34,021 bases of DNA. It comes from Candidatus Omnitrophota bacterium (GTDB lineage: Bacteria; Hinthialibacterota; Hinthialibacteria; Hinthialibacterales; JAKPRU01). This document shows, one piece after another, positions 1 through 8,768 of the stretch. The stretch lies in the NCBI GenBank assembly GCA_029568995.1, contig JAKPYU010000157.1, positions 1 to 34,021 on the forward strand, given 5' to 3'. The translations under genes and the position numbers were made by a program. How positions within the stretch are numbered: position 1 is the first letter of the stretch; the number at the start of each line of letters is the position of its first letter. Under the pieces are notes generated by a model. That model was given only the letters and a program-made list of their open reading frames with translations. It made no database searches and was not told the DNA's origin.

Positions 1-22
1 CGGAATCGAAGTCGGAGTAGGC

Positions 23-820
23 TCAGTCCGATCTCACTTGATAGGCATGTAGATCCGCCTCGGTTATCTCTTCGGGCGGGACAAGACGATAGTGCTTTTC
101 AAGGGCTACGCGAGGCCCGTCTTCCCCCATTTCGAATTCAAATAATGCGATCAAATCCTCCGCCAGAAACTGAGCGCCGATGGGCCGACAGATAAGGGAC
201 TTAAATTTGCCTTCACAGAGAGCAAAGTCTTGCTCAATCTGAATGATGCTCAAAGTATCCCTGGATCCCTTGGCTTGTACCGGAAGCACGTAATGCGAAC
301 CCTTCCGATCCACACCGACATATAATTCGTCGGTTTCAATCTGTCCCATGCTTGGCACGAATGTTCGCAAATGGTTCTGAAGCGAATAACAAGCCACACC
401 AGTGAATATGTCGATCAGCCGGTTGTAGCGAAGCCGTGCGAGGAGCGCCTGTTCGTCATTGAGGGCGTACATGGCGATAATGCCCGGTGTGGCGTCCGGG
501 ATTTTTGTTTCGGTCAGCATGGAAGAAGGATTGACGGTTGCCAAGCTTGTAGTCACGAAGCAATATCGCGATTTCCCGGCGGGCCGAATGATCCATTCTT
601 GACCTTTGGGAGCCTTCTTGCGGACGGAGCTCGGCAGTGCGGATCGATATCGGAAGCTGTAGATCACATCACCGATATTCTTGGGAAGTTTGATGTCGAG
701 TTCCTTTGCCGCATTCTCGATCTCAATCCTATCAAATGGGATTGTTGTCATCCCTTCCGCAAAGTGAGAGAAGAATATCCGCTCGATGATTTGTACATAC
801 CGATTCTGTTTTTCAATCAT
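23..820 (-). CDS. Probable type II restriction endonuclease (PD-(D/E)XK-like)
   Basis: Likely the DNA-cutting partner of the methyltransferase gene just upstream, 265 residues. The central segment has a strand-loop-strand layout that fits a PD-(D/E)XK nuclease core: acidic residues near 162-165 (IETDELYVG) followed by YVLPVQAKG near 177-185, where Gln182-x-Lys184 would be the (E/Q)xK element. The next segment (DTLSIIQIEQDFALC) resembles restriction enzymes I recall paired with amino-methyltransferases, but no search was run. The ATG at 820 lies 4 nt after the methyltransferase stop, and its AGGTAGGA-type ribosome site overlaps that stop, which suggests translational coupling so that methylation comes first. 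No controller (C) protein is seen. The cut site cannot be read from the sequence. The nuclease role is inferred from motif plus context. Confidence 0.75.
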   Translation of the reverse strand: MIEKQNRYVQIIERIFFSHFAEGMTTIPFDRIEIENAAKELDIKLPKNIGDVIYSFRYRSALPSSVRKKAPKGQEWIIRPAGKSRYCFVTTSLATVNPSSMLTETKIPDATPGIIAMYALNDEQALLARLRYNRLIDIFTGVACYSLQNHLRTFVPSMGQIETDELYVGVDRKGSHYVLPVQAKGSRDTLSIIQIEQDFALCEGKFKSLICRPIGAQFLAEDLIALFEFEMGEDGPRVALEKHYRLVPPEEITEADLHAYQVRSD

Positions 821-824
821 ATTC

Positions 825-2204
825 CTACCTGACGGGCGCTATTCGTCGAGATCGGGACTTCTGTGAGATTCTCGAATTCACAAGAGGCCAGCGAAGCAAG
901 AGAACTTCCTCACGTAACTGCGATCTTGTTGCTGTGGCCAGGCGCGTGCGGAAGAGATCGCTCCCGACAATCTCATATCCCAACGATTCGGCAATGTCCG
1001 CGAGGAGTTCGCCGGTGCGGATCATGACGCGCAGGTAGGATGCCTGATCGCCCACGACATAAGCCAGCTGCGCTCCCGGTTTAAGAATTTGCCTCATTTC
1101 CGCCAGATGACGCGCCATGCCGCCAAAATAGAGTTTGGCGACGCGATGGTACAACCGCTCAAATCCGGATGTCTTCCCCAGACTGATGCGACGGTTCTCA
1201 ATTCTCTGGGCAATTCGCTGGATTTCCGGATGATCGGAAATCCACACGTCATCATCGTCATCTTTGTATACACCTCGTGTATTCGAGCGCACCAAGTGCC
1301 GTTTGAGATGTCGCAGGTCCTCCTTGCTGTTGATGAATCCAAGCAATACGGATTCAAGACGTGTGGTGCGAGTATAGTCTTTTTCGTTTGGATAAGGTGG
1401 CGAAGTAATCACGGCGTCAATGGAATTCTGATCCAGTTGGTCTGTCAATTCTCGCGCATCTGCCAAATGAACCTGTGCATTGGTTTCTTTTCCGCTGCCG
1501 ATGTATTTCAGATCCTCCGCCATCATCCGTACCGTTTCGAGCCAGCTGGTGATGACGGGGGCGTTCTCTTTAGGTGGGCCTACACCGACTTCGGGGCCAA
1601 ATTGCAGGTTGCCGATCGAGCAAACCAAGGCTTTCGCCAAAGCCAGGCGTTCATGGGATGCATAGCGAGGGTCATGATGTTGCCCTAACTGTTCCAACAG
1701 AACAAGGACTTTATGCAACGGCAAGGGACTGATCGAGTCTGTCAAAAGAAGGGCTTGGGTCTTGGCGTCAAGAATCTTCAACTCGACAAGTGCACGGTCA
1801 GAACTCACTTGCGTGTCGAAAAGAGGCAGCGGAGCATCGTGGATGCCTTGCCGGACCAATTCGGTATGTGCGGACTCGGCAAGACGGGATGCATGATCCA
1901 AGAGACCTTCCGGATCGGGACTCCAATCGGTTTTCACTTGACTGGCGAAGTGAGCCATCGGATTGGCTTCCACGCCGATACAGGGGATTCTCAATTTCTT
2001 GCATTCCACAAGAGTGGTTCCGGTTCCACAAAACGGGTCCAATACGCGCTGTCCGGGACGGATTCCGAACTTTTCCAGGTATTCCCGAACCAAGTGTGGT
2101 GGGTAAGAGAGAACGAAACGATACCAATCGTGAATGGGACGATCTTCCGGAGCGATCTTGTTGTTGTTTTGTTTCCGGCTCACTTGCGGATGATTCCTGG
2201 CCAC
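825..2204 (-). CDS. DNA N4-cytosine/N6-adenine methyltransferase of an R-M pair
   Basis: Transfers a methyl group from S-adenosylmethionine to an exocyclic amino group of a DNA base, protecting host sites from the nuclease encoded downstream. Visible motifs are the SAM-binding motif I LDPFCGTGTT (residues 55-64), followed by the acidic strand end IGVEANP (77-82), and the catalytic motif IV TSPPY (267-271). A late VVGDQASY segment closes the fold. About 200 residues separate motifs I and IV and could hold target-recognition elements. Length is 459 residues. Start: GTG at 2204, because an in-frame stop sits shortly upstream with no ATG between; a GAGAAG stretch precedes it. The TSPPY form fits N4-cytosine or N6-adenine enzymes and excludes 5-methylcytosine enzymes. 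The sequence does not show which base is modified. Confidence 0.9.
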   Translation of the reverse strand: MARNHPQVSRKQNNNKIAPEDRPIHDWYRFVLSYPPHLVREYLEKFGIRPGQRVLDPFCGTGTTLVECKKLRIPCIGVEANPMAHFASQVKTDWSPDPEGLLDHASRLAESAHTELVRQGIHDAPLPLFDTQVSSDRALVELKILDAKTQALLLTDSISPLPLHKVLVLLEQLGQHHDPRYASHERLALAKALVCSIGNLQFGPEVGVGPPKENAPVITSWLETVRMMAEDLKYIGSGKETNAQVHLADARELTDQLDQNSIDAVITSPPYPNEKDYTRTTRLESVLLGFINSKEDLRHLKRHLVRSNTRGVYKDDDDDVWISDHPEIQRIAQRIENRRISLGKTSGFERLYHRVAKLYFGGMARHLAEMRQILKPGAQLAYVVGDQASYLRVMIRTGELLADIAESLGYEIVGSDLFRTRLATATRSQLREEVLLLRWPLVNSRISQKSRSRRIAPVR

Positions 2205-2327
2205 GAAATGGTCTTCTCGATATCAGGATGAACCTTCAAGTGTACCATCTGCCAAAGACCTTCGCCAGACGTTTTGCGAGAAAACGAAGGAGATACGGGT
2301 GAATCCGAGTGTAGAGAAATCCATCCG

Positions 2328-2348
2328 AAAAAAGCGGTGCTAACGCAC
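2328..2348 (-). terminator. Weak terminator-like hairpin after the peptidase gene
   Basis: On the minus strand, just past the end of the peptidase gene, a short GTGC-GTTA-GCAC hairpin is followed by CGC and six U residues. The stem is only 4 bp, so efficiency is doubtful. It separates the peptidase from the downstream methyltransferase gene. Confidence 0.35.
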
Positions 2349-2363
2349 TCTCTGGTCCAATTC

Positions 2364-3341
2364 CTATATTCCCACCCCCTTCTCCGCCTTCCGAAGGAAT
2401 TCTCTCACAACTTGCATGTATTCTTCCGGTTGCTCCAAATGATGATTGTGTGAAGCATCCTCGAAGATCATCATTTCGGAGCCGGGAATGAGGCTCTGAT
2501 AATAGGCGGTGGTTTCCGGTGTGGCTTCATCGTAGCGTCCGCAGGTCAGAAGAGTCGGCACGGCGATTTCGCCCAGTTGCGGCGACAGATCGGCATCTTT
2601 CAGCGTGCCGGTTGTGGTGAATTCGCTATGCCCCCACATCTGCTCGTAAACCGCATCTCCCATTTTCTCCAGGGTTCGATTGAGGCATTCCGGCCACGGG
2701 ATCAGGCGGCAGACATGGCGTTCGTAGTATTCTATCGCGGCGGTCTGGTATTCCTCGGAATCGAAGGTCCCGGCGGCTTCGCATTCCAGGATGGTTTTCT
2801 GAAGATCTTCCGGCATCTGCCTGAGCCAGGCTCGTTGATCCTCGATGAATCGCGGTGAACTCAAATACGGACCGGAGAGAACCAGGCTGACTATTCCCTC
2901 CGGCTGCCGATCCAGCACATACCTCACCCCCAGCATGGACCCCCAGGATTGGCCGAGAATGTGCATTTTCTCGATGCCGATTGCATCCCGGACCTGGGCC
3001 AGCTCCTCCACAAAGCGTTCCACGGTCCAGAGCGAAACATCCTCCGGCCGGTCGGAATTGCCGCAGCCGAGCTGGTCATAGAAGATCACCGGACGTTCAT
3101 CCGCCAGTGCCTCCAGAGGTTCCAGGTAATCGTGAGGCGCGCCCGGCCCGCCGTGCAGAGTCATCAGCGGAATGGCGGCTTTGTCCATACCGACAATCTT
3201 GTACCAGACCTTGCCGCCGGTGACATTGATATATCCCTCCTTCACGGATGGAATCGTCGGTTCGGGTTTCGACTCGCCGCCGCAGGCCGATACGGCAGCG
3301 AGCGTGCCACAGACAACCAGAAAGCGGAGTTTGTCGATCAT
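2364..3341 (-). CDS. Proline-iminopeptidase-family alpha/beta hydrolase, predicted lipoprotein
   Basis: Serine hydrolase of the S33 family, which typically removes N-terminal proline from peptides. The sequence shows the oxyanion motif HGGPG (63-67), the nucleophile elbow GQSWGS with Ser132, a likely acid Asp271 (GRYDEATPE) and catalytic His298 (EDASHNHH). Unlike cytosolic proline iminopeptidases it begins with a signal sequence ending in a lipobox, AVSAC (16-20), so Cys20 would be lipidated and the enzyme anchored outside the inner membrane. Start: ATG at 3341, with GAGGT 7 nt upstream. It is divergent from the DUF4139 gene. Substrate is unproven, since S33 members also include other peptidases and esterases, but the HGGPG box favours aminopeptidase activity. 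Confidence 0.87.
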   Translation of the reverse strand: MIDKLRFLVVCGTLAAVSACGGESKPEPTIPSVKEGYINVTGGKVWYKIVGMDKAAIPLMTLHGGPGAPHDYLEPLEALADERPVIFYDQLGCGNSDRPEDVSLWTVERFVEELAQVRDAIGIEKMHILGQSWGSMLGVRYVLDRQPEGIVSLVLSGPYLSSPRFIEDQRAWLRQMPEDLQKTILECEAAGTFDSEEYQTAAIEYYERHVCRLIPWPECLNRTLEKMGDAVYEQMWGHSEFTTTGTLKDADLSPQLGEIAVPTLLTCGRYDEATPETTAYYQSLIPGSEMMIFEDASHNHHLEQPEEYMQVVREFLRKAEKGVGI

Positions 3342-3507
3342 GTTGAAGACCTCATGGTGGTTTGAATACGTGTCATCAATTCATTTTTCCCGTGTTTGCT
3401 TTGACGCACAATACTCATTGCGCGATTCGACCGCGAAACCTTCGAATCATTGAAACGTTTTAGAAAAGGATAGATCCCCAAAAATCCAAACCCACGGGAG
3501 GAGAAGC

Positions 3508-5151
3508 ATGAAGACCGTTGTTCAAGTCACCGTCGTTCTGTCGTTCGTCGCGTGTGTGTGTTTCGCTGAGGAGCAGACCGTCGTCGATCTGGCCGCAAAG
3601 CCGGTCAAAGTCGCCATGTTCAAGAATGGCGTGGGGCTGGTTTCCGCGCGGGTGGAATTGCCCGAAGCCGCCGGGCATTACCGGGTTCGCCCGCTGCCGG
3701 ATGCCACCCTGGGCAGTTTCTGGATCAGTTGGCCGGAAAGTATCAGTTTGACCGATGTGAAAGCCACGCAGTCCGAAACCACGAAGAAAATTCCCGCCGC
3801 CACTGTCCAGGAATTACTGGAGGCCAATATCGGGAAAACGGTGGATCTCAAGATCCAGGAAACTTGGCAGCGGGTCACCATTCGGGACATCCCCAAACGC
3901 AGCGATGAGCCATTCATCCTTCCGCGCCAGGAAAACATCATCCCGCCGCCGCCACCGCCTACCCGTGGGGGGCTTCTCCTGATTGAGGATGCTATGGGAG
4001 TTCGGGGGATACCACGCGACTGGGTCCAGGAAATTCGTTTTGATGCGAACAGTTCCAACATGGAATTGGAACGTCCTATGCTGGAAAATGTCATTGAATT
4101 CACCGCCGCGCCCGTGAAAAGTCCCCCATCCGGCCCCATCCCGGTCATTCTCACCTATCTCGCCAAAGGGATTGCGTGGTCGCCCAGCTATGTGGTGGAT
4201 ATCTCCAAAGAGGACAAAGCGACTTTTTCCGCCAAGAGCGTGATTGTGAACGATCTGATGCCGCTCGAAGACACCGATGTGGAGTTGATCTCCGGGTATC
4301 CGCACATTCAGTTCGAGAATGTTGCCTCCACCTTCTCCCTTGCATCGTTGCAACAGATTCTGGAACGGGCGCGCAGCCCCAGGGATGCAGGCAGACCTGA
4401 CATCATAAGCAATGTGATGACCCAGGTGGCCCGATTCGACAAGGCGGATTCCGCCCCCGCTCCTTCCATGCCGGTTACTCCCGTCGAAGGCGAAGGCGCG
4501 GAAGACCTGTATTTCTATGAACTTAAGGGAATCACGCTCAAAAAGGGCGAGCGGGGATATCAACCGGTTTTTGCGGCGGAGGTTTCGTACGAGCATCTAT
4601 ATACCTGGGATATCCCGAATTACATTATGCCTGAGACTCCGGGATCTCAACCCGACGGTGGGGACCGTCAGGTGGTGTGGCATTCCATCAAGCTACAAAA
4701 CAGCACGGGGAGACCCTGGACCACCGCACCCGCGCTCACGATGAAAAACGGGCATATCCTCGGGCAGGACACGATCTATTACACGCCGGATCGGGCCTCG
4801 ACCGAGCTGAGAATCACCCAGGCCGTTGCAGTGAAAGCCGAACAATCCGAGAATGAAATCGCCCGCGAACGCAACGCCGCCAATTTCAACCGAAATAACT
4901 ATGACCTGGTGACCGTGAAAGGCGAGTTGGCTGTCACGAATTACAAAGACAAACCCATCGCGCTGAAAATCACGAAGACACTCACCGGTGAGATCCAGCA
5001 GGCGGACGGCGAACCCGCAATCACGAAACTGGCCAAGGGATTGCGCTCCATCAATTCACAATCGCAGTTGGTCTGGACCGTAGAAGTCAAACCGGGCAAG
5101 GATAATGCCCTCAAATGGTCGTACACGTTCAATGTGTATGTCCGAAACTGA
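3508..5151 (+). CDS. Secreted DUF4139-type protein, tandem copy 1
   Basis: Exported protein of 547 residues with a signal peptide (about 1-20, ending CFA). The body resembles DUF4139 (MuiA-like) beta-rich proteins: an N-terminal beta region opening with KPVKVAMFKNGVG (31-43), then TYLAKGIAWSPSYVVDIS (216-233) and VNDLMPLEDTDVELISG (247-263), which match the family's 'Y-x-l-pgl-W-sP-Y' and 'N-x-T-ge-dw-dv-l-l-sg' core. Six consecutive prolines (146-151) split the N-terminal domain. The biochemical role of the family is unknown. Start: ATG preceded by GGGAGGAG at ideal spacing. A paralogue follows 175 bp downstream in the same direction. Residues about 286-323 differ completely between the two copies, while the flanking parts are nearly identical. 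It has its own terminator, so the copies are probably transcribed separately. Confidence 0.83.
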   Translation: MKTVVQVTVVLSFVACVCFAEEQTVVDLAAKPVKVAMFKNGVGLVSARVELPEAAGHYRVRPLPDATLGSFWISWPESISLTDVKATQSETTKKIPAATVQELLEANIGKTVDLKIQETWQRVTIRDIPKRSDEPFILPRQENIIPPPPPPTRGGLLLIEDAMGVRGIPRDWVQEIRFDANSSNMELERPMLENVIEFTAAPVKSPPSGPIPVILTYLAKGIAWSPSYVVDISKEDKATFSAKSVIVNDLMPLEDTDVELISGYPHIQFENVASTFSLASLQQILERARSPRDAGRPDIISNVMTQVARFDKADSAPAPSMPVTPVEGEGAEDLYFYELKGITLKKGERGYQPVFAAEVSYEHLYTWDIPNYIMPETPGSQPDGGDRQVVWHSIKLQNSTGRPWTTAPALTMKNGHILGQDTIYYTPDRASTELRITQAVAVKAEQSENEIARERNAANFNRNNYDLVTVKGELAVTNYKDKPIALKITKTLTGEIQQADGEPAITKLAKGLRSINSQSQLVWTVEVKPGKDNALKWSYTFNVYVRN

Positions 5152-5184
5152 TTGTCTGGCCATCAGACCTCCAACCACACAACC

Positions 5185-5224
5185 GAAAGGCCGGTTCCTG
5201 AGTTTGTCGATGGGCCGGCCTTTC
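5185..5224 (+). terminator. Rho-independent-type terminator after DUF4139 copy 1
   Basis: A perfect 10-bp stem (GAAAGGCCGG / CCGGCCTTTC) encloses a 20-nt loop, 34 nt past the stop codon. The right arm runs into TTTCGATTATT. It separates the two tandem paralogues. The U-tract is short. Confidence 0.7.
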
Positions 5225-5325
5225 GATTATTCAGCCGGATTGAGGCGGGAATAGAACTTCCAGGTTGGCGATACGTTTCATAAAGAGATATCGTATTCGT
5301 AAGCCTGTTCGATGGGAGGAGCGTC

Positions 5326-6990
5326 ATGAGAACCGCCTTTCAGATTACCGCACTGTTTCTGTGTGTCTGTTCTGTTTTTGCCGCAGAGGATCGCGCTGCT
5401 GTCGATCTGGATGCGAAGCCGGTCAAGGTCGCCATGTTCAAGAATGGCGTGGGGCTGGTTTCCGCGCGGGTGGAATTACCCGAAGCCGCCGGGCATTACC
5501 GGGTCCGTCCACTGCCGGATGCCACACTGGGCAGTTTCTGGATCAGCTGGCCGGAGGCCATCAGCCTGACCGACATGAAAGCCACGCAGTCCGAAACCAC
5601 GAAAAAAATCCCCGCTGCCAGTGTCCAGGAACTGCTGGATGCCAATATCGGGAAGACAGTCGATCTCAAGATCCAGGATGTCTGGCAACGGGTCACCATT
5701 CGGGATATCCCCAAGCGCAACGATGAGCCGTTCATCCTTCCACGCCAGGAAAACATCATCCCACCGCCGCCACCACCCAACCGAGGGGATTTGCTCCTGA
5801 TTGAGGATTCCATGGGGACACGGGGTGTGCCGCGCGATTGGGTCCAGGAGATCCGTTTTGATTCCCGCGATTCCAATATGGAGCTGGAGAGGCCCATGCT
5901 GGAAAATGTCATTGAGTTCACCGCCGCCCCAGTGAAAGACGCGCCATCCGGCCCCTTGCCGGTGATTCTCACCTATCTCGCCAAAGGGATCGCCTGGTCG
6001 CCCAGCTATGTGGTCGATATCTCCAAAGAAGACAAGGCGACTTTCTCCGCTAAAAGTGTCATTGTGAACGATCTGACTCCACTGGAAGATACTGATGTGG
6101 AGCTGATCTCCGGGTATCCACACATTCAGTTCGAGAATGTTGCCAGCACGTTTTCGCTTGCACCGTTGCAGCAGATTCTCGAAAGACTCGGTCGTCCTGT
6201 GGAGAAATACGATGCCGATCCCACCAGCAACCGGGCTTTTTATATGGCCGGATATGGCGGCGTGGCTATGGCAGCGCGGATTGAAGGAGAGCCTTCCATG
6301 CCGGTTACTCCCGTGGAAGGCGAAGGTGCGGAAGACCTTTATTTCTATGAACTTAAGGAGATCACGCTCAAGAAGGGGGAGCGGGGATACCATCCGCTTT
6401 TCGCGGGCGAGGTCTCGTACGAGCATCTTTATACCTGGGATATTCCGAATTACATCAATGCGGACAGTGGGGGATATCGACCCGACCAGCCCCAGGGTGA
6501 GAATCGTCAGGTTGTATGGCATTCGATCAAACTGGAGAATAACACGGGCAGACCGTGGACTGCCGCACCTGCGCTTACAATGAAAGACGGGCATATCCTT
6601 GGGCAGGATACGATCTATTACACCCCGGATCGCGCCTCGACGGAGCTGAAAATTACCCAGGCTGTTGCGGTGAATGCGGAGCAAACCGAGAATGAGACCG
6701 CCCGTGAACGGAACGCCGCTAATTTCAGCGGAGGCTCATTTGACCTGGTGACGGTCAAAGGCGAGTTGGCTGTCACGAACTACAAGGATGAACCCATCAC
6801 GCTGAAGATCACCAAGACAGTCACCGGCGAAGTGCAGGAGGCGGATGGGGAACCCACCATCACGAAGCTTGCCAGGGGATTGCGCACCATCAATCCCCAA
6901 TCGCAGCTCGTCTGGAAGGTGGATGTGAAACCGGGCAAGGACAATGTCCTCAAACGGTCGTACACGTTTAAGGTGTACACCCGGAGTTGA
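5326..6990 (+). CDS. Secreted DUF4139-type protein, tandem copy 2
   Basis: Paralogue of the preceding gene, 554 residues, with a signal peptide (about 1-20, ending VFA). It has the same architecture: KPVKVAMFKNGVG, a six-proline run, GIAWSPSYVVDIS, and the C-terminal ITK-rich segment with the NYKDEPITLKITKT strand. The variable block (about residues 287-323) here reads as a Gly/Ala-rich insert (AGYGGVAMAARIEG), unlike copy 1. Start: ATG preceded by GGGAGGAGCGTC, almost the same leader as copy 1, which suggests the ribosome site was duplicated with the gene. A 50-nt block near the 5' end is identical in both copies including synonymous positions, while the 3' parts differ at many third bases. 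Function unknown. Confidence 0.83.
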   Translation: MRTAFQITALFLCVCSVFAAEDRAAVDLDAKPVKVAMFKNGVGLVSARVELPEAAGHYRVRPLPDATLGSFWISWPEAISLTDMKATQSETTKKIPAASVQELLDANIGKTVDLKIQDVWQRVTIRDIPKRNDEPFILPRQENIIPPPPPPNRGDLLLIEDSMGTRGVPRDWVQEIRFDSRDSNMELERPMLENVIEFTAAPVKDAPSGPLPVILTYLAKGIAWSPSYVVDISKEDKATFSAKSVIVNDLTPLEDTDVELISGYPHIQFENVASTFSLAPLQQILERLGRPVEKYDADPTSNRAFYMAGYGGVAMAARIEGEPSMPVTPVEGEGAEDLYFYELKEITLKKGERGYHPLFAGEVSYEHLYTWDIPNYINADSGGYRPDQPQGENRQVVWHSIKLENNTGRPWTAAPALTMKDGHILGQDTIYYTPDRASTELKITQAVAVNAEQTENETARERNAANFSGGSFDLVTVKGELAVTNYKDEPITLKITKTVTGEVQEADGEPTITKLARGLRTINPQSQLVWKVDVKPGKDNVLKRSYTFKVYTRS

Positions 6991-7014
6991 GGTTGTTCAC
7001 AACGTACGTTCTTT

Positions 7015-7061
7015 CGGACGGAGATTTCCCGGCAAAAGGAGTTCTCCGTCCGTTGTTTTTT
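7015..7061 (+). terminator. Rho-independent terminator after DUF4139 copy 2
   Basis: A perfect 10-bp stem, CGGACGGAGA / TCTCCGTCCG, with an 18-nt loop, followed by TTGTTTTTTG. It lies 25 nt after the stop codon, in the transcription direction of copy 2. Confidence 0.85.
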
Positions 7062-7214
7062 GTTGTGAGATGATTTGTGGTAAGGTACTGCGTTGCTTTT
7101 TCCGGTTTGTTCAGTTTTATGATCAGTCCAAAATGCACTGGAATCGAACCGGGGCCTGCGTCGCGCATTTCCCGACAACGCGGCTATCGCCGAATTTCGC
7201 CGAGGTGATCTTCT

Positions 7215-8756
7215 ATGACGGAGACGTCAAAAAACGAACCTGCCCGACGGCCGGAATCCACGGGTGCGGGCAAGAAAACGGTTTCCATCTTTCTTGGATT
7301 GTTCTTATTGGTTCTGGCGACATACGGGATCAACATGTTCCTGAAGAGGTCACCGGAAAAGTCATTGAACCGGCAGGAATCTGCCACGGACTACACAATT
7401 CCGGAGGCGTGGCGGACTCTTCCCCGCTTGCTTCTTCAGGGCCGGCTGGATGAGGCCAATGGGGTTCTGGCCGAGGAAGATACCTCGGGTGACCGACCCG
7501 CTGAAGAACTATACGCTTTGGGACTTCTTGCGGGCTATTTCAACGACCAGCTTACCTGCAACAGTCTCCTGGTGCGTGCCTCCAATAAGAAGCTCCCGCC
7601 TGCTGCAGGGATTACCTGCCGGGTAATCGAGAATAACCTGACCGATTTGAGACTGACAAAAGAAGAACTATACCGACAGAACTATGACTGGGAGGACGCG
7701 CAATTTGTTTCAAGGGCGTTTTTGTACCGATGTATTGCGGAGTCTGTACTGCAAGGTGTTCCGGAAGGTGTGGACCAGGCGGAAGCGCTCGTTTCCTGGA
7801 TTCGCCGGACGGTTGCGCCGTTTGAGCCTACCGTGCATAACGCCCACCCGCTGGTGATTCTTGCGCGGGGGTACGGTGTGTATGACCGGATGTGCTGGGC
7901 GCTTCTCTGTGTTGCCCGACAAGTGGGTATTCGTGGTTTTATGGTCCATTTGATGAAACCGGGAACGACCGAAGTTCCGCACACAATCTGCCAGATTTTT
8001 CCGGGCGGGATTCCAGTTCTCTGTGATCCACTGTATGGGATTGTTTTTCGAACGGCGGACGGCAAACCAATGGATCTTTACCAGGCCCGCCGGGATCTCA
8101 TTTCGGTGCGGTTCTATGCGCCCTATACCGGCGAACTCGCGGATTGCATGTCTCATGCCATTATCCGGTTCTGGCCGACAGAGGCTCATGCGACGTTTCC
8201 ACGAATGAAATACCTGCAGGATCTTGCGGACCAAATGCCGCTTGCGCCGTGCCTGTATCAGGATATGGACGATGAAATGACGTTTGTGAATACCTATATA
8301 CAGAATCTGCCGGCCGGATCGTACCTGGATCGCGAAATGCAGCCCGCGATGGCCTATTACCCGCACCTGGTTCGACTTTCGTTCATGGGAGCCGATCACC
8401 TGAATTTCGTGGCCGGGTATATGAAAAACTACCAATCCATCGCCGTCGCCCGCCGCTTTCATTTGCAGGGTTTGTTTCATCTCGCAGAACCCGGCTATGC
8501 CGGGGCGATCGGGTCCGGGCAACCTCCGGAGACCGAGGAGCTGGCGTCCATCTTTCATGCGGAAGTGCTGTTCGATTTGGGACAATATGCGGACAGCCGC
8601 CGCGAATTCCTGGCGTTTCTCGACAAGTATCCGGAGAGTCTCTGGAAAAGTCATGCTCAGTTCTACCTGACTCTGCTGGCCGAAGTCTCAAGGAATCCGG
8701 CAGAAGCGCAGGGAGTCTCTGCAGCGAGCACGGAACAAACCACCTCGCCCCAATAA
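7215..8756 (+). CDS. Membrane-anchored transglutaminase-like protein with C-terminal TPR region
   Basis: Protein of 513 residues. A single N-terminal membrane segment (about 23-42) probably anchors it with the rest outside. Residues about 185-275 look like a transglutaminase-like core: HNAHPLVILARGYG, then WALLCVARQVGIRG, a His in VPHTICQIF (256) and an Asp in LCDPLYG (271). Counted back from the conserved ARQ-x-GI segment, the usual nucleophilic Cys position is Tyr223; a Cys occurs four residues later (227). Catalysis is therefore doubtful and the domain may be structural. The C-terminus (about 455-495) holds TPR-like helices (FDLGQYADSRREFLAFLDKYPES). Start: ATG with AGGTGAT 5 nt upstream; a TATGAT at 7118 could be its -10 box, with a weak -35. 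The downstream membrane gene begins 12 nt after the stop, so they form an operon. Confidence 0.7.
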   Translation: MTETSKNEPARRPESTGAGKKTVSIFLGLFLLVLATYGINMFLKRSPEKSLNRQESATDYTIPEAWRTLPRLLLQGRLDEANGVLAEEDTSGDRPAEELYALGLLAGYFNDQLTCNSLLVRASNKKLPPAAGITCRVIENNLTDLRLTKEELYRQNYDWEDAQFVSRAFLYRCIAESVLQGVPEGVDQAEALVSWIRRTVAPFEPTVHNAHPLVILARGYGVYDRMCWALLCVARQVGIRGFMVHLMKPGTTEVPHTICQIFPGGIPVLCDPLYGIVFRTADGKPMDLYQARRDLISVRFYAPYTGELADCMSHAIIRFWPTEAHATFPRMKYLQDLADQMPLAPCLYQDMDDEMTFVNTYIQNLPAGSYLDREMQPAMAYYPHLVRLSFMGADHLNFVAGYMKNYQSIAVARRFHLQGLFHLAEPGYAGAIGSGQPPETEELASIFHAEVLFDLGQYADSRREFLAFLDKYPESLWKSHAQFYLTLLAEVSRNPAEAQGVSAASTEQTTSPQ

Positions 8757-8768
8757 CAAGGATTCGAG

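Noticed and set aside
3395..3425. TTGACG box as a promoter of DUF4139 copy 1
   Set aside because: No acceptable -10 hexamer at 16-18 bp spacing (GATTCG region).
5476..6684. 402-codon open frame antisense to DUF4139 copy 2
   Set aside because: A parallel frame (3814-4596) exists antisense to copy 1, as expected from codon structure of a duplicated gene. It has no ribosome site or domain.
7130..7160. tRNA-like T-arm (GGTTCGATTCC on the minus strand)
   Set aside because: The flanks do not pair as a T-stem and no anticodon or acceptor arms can be drawn.
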